Source of the DNA: Rhizobium viscosum
GTDB taxonomy: Bacteria; Pseudomonadota; Alphaproteobacteria; Rhizobiales; Rhizobiaceae
Direction: 5' to 3'
Length of the DNA stretch: 64,000 nucleotides
Assembly (NCBI RefSeq): GCF_014873945.1
Contig: NZ_JADBEC010000001.1
Location: 930,001-994,000, forward strand
The stretch's first letter is position 1. Each line of letters begins with the position of its first letter. A program made the position numbers and the translations under genes. Below are positions 59,519-64,000 of this stretch, piece after piece. The notes under the pieces are model-generated. The model did no database searches and had not been told where the DNA came from. It was given only the letters and a program-made list of their open reading frames with translations.

Positions 59519-59530
59519 GCTTATAGAAGC
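59519..59530. promoter_or_regulatory. Candidate BioR-like site upstream of bioM
   Basis: GCTTATAGAAGC is a near-palindrome 26 nt before bioM and resembles half of the TTATMKATAA consensus of the BioR regulator. The match is partial, so this is only a suggestion. Confidence 0.25.
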
Positions 59531-59555
59531 AAGGGCTCTAACAAGGGGACCATAT

Positions 59556-60230
59556 TTGGATATTCGTTTCGACAGCGCGGGCGCCAGCTTCGGAGCAAGG
59601 GTTGCGGTCGAGCCGCTCACATTGTCTCTTACCGAAAACCGTCTCGGCGTCATCGGGCTCAATGGTTCGGGCAAGACGACCTTCGCGCGGATGATCAACG
59701 GGCTCATGAAACCCACCACAGGCAAGGTTATTGTCAATGGACGGGATACGCGCGACGAGAAGACGGCGCTTGCCGATGTCGGCTTCATCTTCCAGTCGCC
59801 GCAGAACCAGATCATCCTGCCGGTCGTCAAGGACGACATCGCTTTCGGGCTCAAGGGCCGCGGCTTCACCAAGGCAGAGATCGAAAGAAAGGTCGAGCTG
59901 GTGCTGGCTCGCTTCAACGCCAGGGAACTGGCCAGTCGCCGCGCGCACGAGCTTTCGGGCGGCGAGCTGCAGATCGCAGCGCTTTGCTCGGTGCTTGCGA
60001 CCGGTCCCGATATCCTCATCCTCGACGAGCCGACCAACCAGCTCGATCTGCGCAACCGCGCGCTAGTACAGACGACCATCGATGGGCTCGAAGAAAATGT
60101 CGTCGTCATCACCCATGATCTCGAGCTGATATCCGGTTTCGAGCGCGTACTCCTATTCCATGAGGGCAGGCTGGCGGCCGACGCGCCGGCAACGGATGCG
60201 ATCGCCCGCTACAGGGAGCTCGCCGTCTGA
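59556..60230 (+). CDS. bioM: Biotin ECF transporter ATPase BioM
   Basis: 224 residues from a TTG start with AAGGGG upstream. Walker A (GLNGSGKTT), the Q-loop (FQSPQNQI), the signature LSGGELQIA and Walker B (ILILDEPTNQLDLR) are present. It powers the biotin ECF complex with BioN and BioY. The stop shares one base with bioN (TGATG). The length fits the short ECF ATPases. Confidence 0.93.
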   Translation: MDIRFDSAGASFGARVAVEPLTLSLTENRLGVIGLNGSGKTTFARMINGLMKPTTGKVIVNGRDTRDEKTALADVGFIFQSPQNQIILPVVKDDIAFGLKGRGFTKAEIERKVELVLARFNARELASRRAHELSGGELQIAALCSVLATGPDILILDEPTNQLDLRNRALVQTTIDGLEENVVVITHDLELISGFERVLLFHEGRLAADAPATDAIARYRELAV

Positions 60231-60838
60231 TGCAATCGCTCTATGTCGACGGCGACAGCGCCCTGCATCGGCTTTCGCCCCGGGCAAAGATCTTTTCCCT
60301 CTTCCTGCTCGGCTTCGTGCTGTTTCTTGGCGACAATCTTCCGCTGCTCGTCATCGTCACTCTGCTGACGGCTCTGATCTATCGGAGCGTCGGCCTGCCG
60401 TTGAAAGAATCAGCTACCCGGTTGAAGCCGATCTTCTTGACCATCGCGTTCGTGGCGCTCTTCACTCTCCTCTTCAATCCCTGGCACGATGCACTGGTCG
60501 CCCTGCTGCGACTGACGGCCCTGATGCTCTTTGCTGCCGCCGTAACCGCGACGACGACGATCACGCAATTCATGGATGAGATAACGGCACTTGCCCGACC
60601 ACTGGAGCGGACCGGCTGGGTGAAGGCCGACGACGTAGGGCTTGCAGTCGGTCTCGTTCTGCGTTTCGTGCCAGATATTATTGCCCGCTACCACGCACTC
60701 AGCGAGGCACATGCGGCACGCGGGCTGAAAGTACGGCCGGCGACGATCCTTATCCCGCTCATCATTTTGACGCTGAGGGATGCGGATAACATCGCTGCTG
60801 CGATTGACGCGCGCGGCATTCGGCGGCATGTCAGTTAA
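60230..60838 (+). CDS. bioN: Biotin ECF transporter transmembrane protein BioN
   Basis: 202 residues of the CbiQ/EcfT family with about five membrane helices. The coupling motifs for the ATPases are ALSEAHAARGLKVR and AAIDARGIRRH (two short Ala-Arg-Gly boxes). It forms the scaffold that links BioM to the substrate-binding BioY. It overlaps bioM by one base and precedes bioY by 23 nt. Confidence 0.92.
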   Translation: MQSLYVDGDSALHRLSPRAKIFSLFLLGFVLFLGDNLPLLVIVTLLTALIYRSVGLPLKESATRLKPIFLTIAFVALFTLLFNPWHDALVALLRLTALMLFAAAVTATTTITQFMDEITALARPLERTGWVKADDVGLAVGLVLRFVPDIIARYHALSEAHAARGLKVRPATILIPLIILTLRDADNIAAAIDARGIRRHVS

Positions 60839-60861
60839 CGACTTATGAATTGGAGATGACG

Positions 60862-61425
60862 ATGAGCACGCGCGACCTCGTTCTTGCCGCTCTTTTCGCC
60901 GCGATCATCGTGGCTCTCGGCCTGCTGCCGCCCATCTATCTGGGTTTCATTCCTGTACCGATCACGGCGCAATCGCTTGGTGTCATGATGGCGGGCGTCG
61001 TGCTCGGCGCAAGGCGCAGCGCGGTCGCCGTGCTGATCGTGCTGGTGCTTGTCGCGATCGGCCTGCCGGTACTTTCGGGCGGCCGCGGTGGATTTGCGGC
61101 ATTTGTCGCTCCGACCTCGGGCTTTCTGATCGGCTGGGCCTTTGCCGCTTTCGCCACGGGCTTTCTCAGCGAACGGCTGGTTCATAGCGACCAGTCCGGA
61201 CTGGTACAGACGGTGAGCTTCTTCCTTGCCGCCATGATCGGCGGCATCGTCGTGCTCTATGCCTTCGGCATCCTTTATTTGGCATTTGCCGCCAATATCG
61301 GCCTGACGCAGGCCTTCGTGGGCAGCATGGCCTTCATCCCGGGTGACGTCATCAAGGCCTTCGTCGCAGCACTTGTTGGCCGGGCCGTGATGGTCGGCTA
61401 TCCGCTACTGCCGGTCCGAATCTAA
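60862..61425 (+). CDS. bioY: Biotin transporter substrate-binding subunit BioY
   Basis: 187 residues from MSTRDLVLAA, after TTGGAG. It has about six membrane helices and the BioY features: PVPITAQSLGVMMAGVVLGARRSA and GFLIGWAFAAFATGF. It binds biotin and, with BioM and BioN, forms a high-affinity importer. The biotin demand of rhizobia in the rhizosphere fits. The last bases overlap the convergent thioesterase gene by 4 nt. Confidence 0.93.
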   Translation: MSTRDLVLAALFAAIIVALGLLPPIYLGFIPVPITAQSLGVMMAGVVLGARRSAVAVLIVLVLVAIGLPVLSGGRGGFAAFVAPTSGFLIGWAFAAFATGFLSERLVHSDQSGLVQTVSFFLAAMIGGIVVLYAFGILYLAFAANIGLTQAFVGSMAFIPGDVIKAFVAALVGRAVMVGYPLLPVRI

Positions 61426-61823
61426 TCCAGGAAGCTGTAGAGCCAGTCGCGTGTTTCTTCGGGAAGTGCGGCTGGCGAACCATCCTCGCGGGTGTGCGCC
61501 TGCCAGACGATTTCCACCTCCGCGGCACGCTCGTCGTCAATCTCGAAGGCGATGAGGAAGCCGATGGAACGTACGCCGATCTTGTCAACGCCGGCGGTGA
61601 AGGTGACCGTCTCGTGATAGTGCAGCGGGCGGTGAAGGATGCAGGAAACCTTGCCGGGAGTATAGACGGGCTCATCCTCGACATCGGGCCGCGACGACCA
61701 GAAGCTTGCAAGTACGGATTCGGCATAGGAAATATAGGACGCCAGAAACATCTGGCCGTTCATATCCACATCACGAAACGGTACGCGTATCTCCATCATG
61801 TCCGGGCGGTTCGTCTTACTCAT
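61422..61823 (-). CDS. Acyl-CoA thioesterase, 4HBT hotdog fold
   Basis: 133 residues. The family pattern is RDVDMNGQMFLASYISYAE (the catalytic Asp in the first helix), with later VEIVWQAHTR and YHETVTFTAGVDKIG. It hydrolyses acyl-CoA thioesters; substrate length is unknown. The start at 61823 has no strong ribosome site. The tail overlaps bioY on the opposite strand by 4 nt. Confidence 0.88.
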   Translation of the reverse strand: MSKTNRPDMMEIRVPFRDVDMNGQMFLASYISYAESVLASFWSSRPDVEDEPVYTPGKVSCILHRPLHYHETVTFTAGVDKIGVRSIGFLIAFEIDDERAAEVEIVWQAHTREDGSPAALPEETRDWLYSFLD

Positions 61824-62010
61824 TTACAGGTCTGCCTTGCAGGTTATCGCAGTGAGCCTAGCATGGGGTCCGGCGATGTAAACGAAACAATTAAAATAGC
61901 GTAAACGCGGGGATGCGGAGTGTTGACCGCGACAATGCGGCTTGTTGAAATCAGCAGACAGTGCCCCATCTGCTGTGGATCATGACATTTGTGACCGATA
62001 GAGTGCCGGC

Positions 62011-62946
62011 ATGAGCACCCGTCTTTACGAACATCCCATCTTTCTCGAGCACGTGACGCCGTCTGGCCATCCCGAGCGCTCCGACCGTATCCGCGCGCTC
62101 AATGTGGCGCTGGAGCATCCGAATTTCGAGCGTCTCGATCGAAAGGAAGCCCCGCAGGCGAATGAAGATGCCGTGCTGCTTGCGCATCCGGAAGAGCATC
62201 TGATCGCTGTCATGCGGCAGATTCCGGAAGAGGAAGACAAGATCAACCAGCTCGAAGCCGATACCTATGCCAGCCAAAAGAGCCTGCAGGCGGCGCTGAC
62301 CGGCATCGGCGGGGCGATGGCCGCCGTCGACGACGTGTTCCGCGGCAAGGCGGACAATGTGTTCGTCGCTGCTCGGCCGCCGGGACATCACGCCGAGAAG
62401 ATGACGGCGATGGGCTTCTGCTTCTTCAACAATGCGGCAATCGCCGCCCGCCATGCGCAGAAGGCTCACGGTGCCGAGCGCGTCGCCATCGTCGACTGGG
62501 ACGTGCATCACGGCAACGGCACGCAGGATATCTTCTGGGACGATCCTTCCGTGCTCTTCTGTTCCACCCATCAGATGCCGCTTTATCCCGGCACGGGGGC
62601 CAAGGACGAGAATGGTGCGCATGGAACGATCGTCAATGCGCCGCTTTCGCCCAATGTCGGCAGCGATCATTTCCGCGAGGCCTTCAAGTCGCGCGTGCTG
62701 CCGGCGCTTACCGATTTCCGGCCCGACCTCATAATCATTTCGGCCGGTTTCGACGCGCATCACCGCGATCCGCTGGCGCAGATCAACCTGACAGGCGAGG
62801 ATTTCGACTGGGCCACGGGCCGGCTTCTCGAAGTTGCCGACCGCAGCGCCAATAACCGGGTCGTCAGCCTGCTCGAAGGCGGGTATGATCTGGAAGGCCT
62901 AGCCGAGTCGGCGGGCATGCATATCCTCAGAATGATGAAGGGTTGA
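62011..62946 (+). CDS. Histone-deacetylase family hydrolase
   Basis: 311 residues. The zinc site and the catalytic His pair are in RPPGHHAEK near 126-134, with [15 protein letters not shown] near 162-176 and [16 protein letters not shown]. The family cleaves acetyl-lysine or acetylated polyamines; bacterial members often act on acetylpolyamine or acetoin. Substrate unknown. Its stop lies 2 nt before xseB, so the two are cotranscribed. Confidence 0.93.
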   Translation: MSTRLYEHPIFLEHVTPSGHPERSDRIRALNVALEHPNFERLDRKEAPQANEDAVLLAHPEEHLIAVMRQIPEEEDKINQLEADTYASQKSLQAALTGIGGAMAAVDDVFRGKADNVFVAARPPGHHAEKMTAMGFCFFNNAAIAARHAQKAHGAERVAIVDWDVHHGNGTQDIFWDDPSVLFCSTHQMPLYPGTGAKDENGAHGTIVNAPLSPNVGSDHFREAFKSRVLPALTDFRPDLIIISAGFDAHHRDPLAQINLTGEDFDWATGRLLEVADRSANNRVVSLLEGGYDLEGLAESAGMHILRMMKG

Positions 62947-62948
62947 GA

Positions 62949-63200
62949 ATGACTGACAGTGCCAAGCCGGAGGTTTCCGGTCTTTCCTTCGAAAAGGCGG
63001 TTGCCGAACTCGAAAGCATCGTTGCACGCCTCGAACGCGGCGACGTGGCGCTGGATGAATCCATCGAGATCTATGAGCGCGGCGAAGCACTGAAGAAGCA
63101 TTGCGAGACACTGCTTTCGGCCGCCGAAAACCGCATCGAGAAGATCCGCCTCGACCGCGCCGGCAAGCCGCAGGGCGTGGAGCCGCTCGACGGCGCTTGA
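62949..63200 (+). CDS. xseB: Exodeoxyribonuclease VII small subunit
   Basis: 83 residues from ATG 62949. The XseB signature is [37 protein letters not shown]. With XseA it degrades single-stranded DNA during repair. It starts 2 nt after the deacetylase stop and is followed by the SDR gene after 89 nt. Confidence 0.95.
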   Translation: MTDSAKPEVSGLSFEKAVAELESIVARLERGDVALDESIEIYERGEALKKHCETLLSAAENRIEKIRLDRAGKPQGVEPLDGA

Positions 63201-63289
63201 AGCGCGTACCGAAACTCCCTTTTAAGACGCTTGGCGACCGGCTTCCGACCGATCTATGATCCCTCGATAAACATCAAGGGAACAGCAAG

Positions 63290-64000
63290 ATGACGGACAG
63301 ATTGAAGGGCAAGGTCGCCATTATCTCAGGTGGTGCGACCGGCATGGGCGGCGCTGCCTCGAAGCTCTTTGCGGCTGAGGGCGCGCGCGTCGCCATCATC
63401 GATCGCAATGGCGAGGCGGCGGCGAAAACCGTCAATGAGATCCGTGCTGCCGGCGGCGAGGCCGACTACTGGACAGCCGATGTTTCCGAAGAAGGAGCCG
63501 TCAACGAAGCGGTTGCCGGCGTTGAAGAGCGCTATGGCCCGGTCACGGTGCTTTTCAATCATGCCGGCACGATCGTCATCAAGCCTTTCCTAGAAACCAC
63601 GCTGCAGGAATGGGACTGGTTGCACGCCGTCAACGTGCGCTCGATGTTCCTGATGACCAAGGCAGTGCTGCCGAAGATGATCGAAGCCGGCGGCGGATCG
63701 ATCGTCTGCACCTCGTCGATCTCGGCGGTTGCCGCCACGCCGATGGAAGTGCTTTACGATACGACGAAGGGTGCGGTGCATATGTTTGCGCGTGCCATCG
63801 CGGTGGAATTCCGGGACCGCAATATCCGCTGCAATGCCGTCTGCCCCGGCTTCATCCGCACGCCACATGGCCTGCGCGAGGTGAAGGAATTGCAGGCGCA
63901 TGGCGTTGATGTTTCGGACGCAGCGATTGCCGCGCAGCAGGGCCGGATCGGCGAGCCGGAAGATGTCGCTCGCGCAGCGCTCTATCTTGCCAGCGATGAA
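63290..64000 (+). CDS. Short-chain dehydrogenase/reductase (N-terminal part, runs off the window)
   Basis: An ATG at 63290 opens a frame that stays open to the window end (237 codons), so the C-terminus is missing. The cofactor motif is SGGATGMGGAA, followed by the Asn-His-Ala-Gly stretch FNHAGTIV. The catalytic Ser is in TSSISAVAA and the Tyr-X3-Lys in LYDTTKGAV, all intact. It is a classical SDR, NAD-dependent if the Asp in IIDRN binds the ribose. The substrate is not known. It lies 89 nt from xseB. Confidence 0.9.
   Translation, partial: MTDRLKGKVAIISGGATGMGGAASKLFAAEGARVAIIDRNGEAAAKTVNEIRAAGGEADYWTADVSEEGAVNEAVAGVEERYGPVTVLFNHAGTIVIKPFLETTLQEWDWLHAVNVRSMFLMTKAVLPKMIEAGGGSIVCTSSISAVAATPMEVLYDTTKGAVHMFARAIAVEFRDRNIRCNAVCPGFIRTPHGLREVKELQAHGVDVSDAAIAAQQGRIGEPEDVARAALYLASDE

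Overview
The window is about 60% GC, densely coded chromosomal DNA from an alphaproteobacterium of the Rhizobium/Agrobacterium group. Evidence for this: the cell-cycle methyltransferase CcrM, a BioMNY biotin transporter, the coxB-coxA-ctaB-ctaG-coxC block followed by SURF1, ispH, thrB and rnhA, a RibB protein with a degenerate GTP-cyclohydrolase tail, RT0821-type and IalB-type surface proteins, EcfG-type general-stress promoters (GGAAC-N16-CGTT), and several palindromic intergenic repeats of the kind typical of rhizobia. No tRNA, rRNA, CRISPR array, prophage or insertion sequence was found.

Layout. 1-1.9 kb: end of a membrane protein and several small hypothetical genes. 1.9-10.6 kb: ppdK, a candidate small RNA with three stem-loops, smc, a DsbA-like oxidoreductase, a RelE/RelB-like toxin-antitoxin pair and a DUF721 protein. 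10.7-14.1 kb: mutY-HAD-SnoaL operon converging on ccrM. 14.2-18.2 kb: a monooxygenase/NIPSNAP pair divergent from an ArsR-type regulator, a GntR regulator, a HAD phosphatase and a lipoprotein. 18.4-25.1 kb: thrC, M16 protease, acetyltransferase, a GGDEF/EAL protein and a Dabb protein. 25.1-27.8 kb: a metal (probably zinc) ABC transporter operon that starts with an unlisted 42-residue membrane protein directly below a Zur-like operator. 28-31.6 kb: peroxiredoxin, DsbD-alpha protein, YqgE, a stress-promoted CsbD protein and a zinc metallopeptidase. 31.6-41.6 kb: cytochrome c oxidase assembly operon plus ispH, thrB and rnhA, interrupted on the opposite strand by a chloramphenicol-phosphotransferase-like gene lying between two intergenic repeats. 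42-49.3 kb: ialB, tldD, acetyltransferase, an unknown gene, MazG-like, D-Ala-D-Ala carboxypeptidase, polysaccharide deacetylase, pdxH and a surface antigen. 49.6-58.2 kb: DnaJ-like, fabI, an internally deleted phosphoglycerate-mutase-like gene, DUF1344, a second GGDEF/EAL protein, aroC and ribBA. 58.2-64 kb: an AlkX/YcaQ-type DNA glycosylase, bioMNY, a thioesterase, a deacetylase, xseB and the start of an SDR gene.

Most of the window is conserved core metabolism, with respiration and its assembly factors, cell-cycle DNA methylation, DNA repair (mutY, alkX, xseB), threonine synthesis split between thrC and thrB, and flavin, aromatic and biotin supply. No large novel defence or biosynthetic system is visible. 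The points most worth checking are the small membrane ORF in the zinc operon, the three-hairpin RNA downstream of smc, the two EcfG promoters in front of very small genes, and the foreign-looking kinase gene inside the cox cluster.
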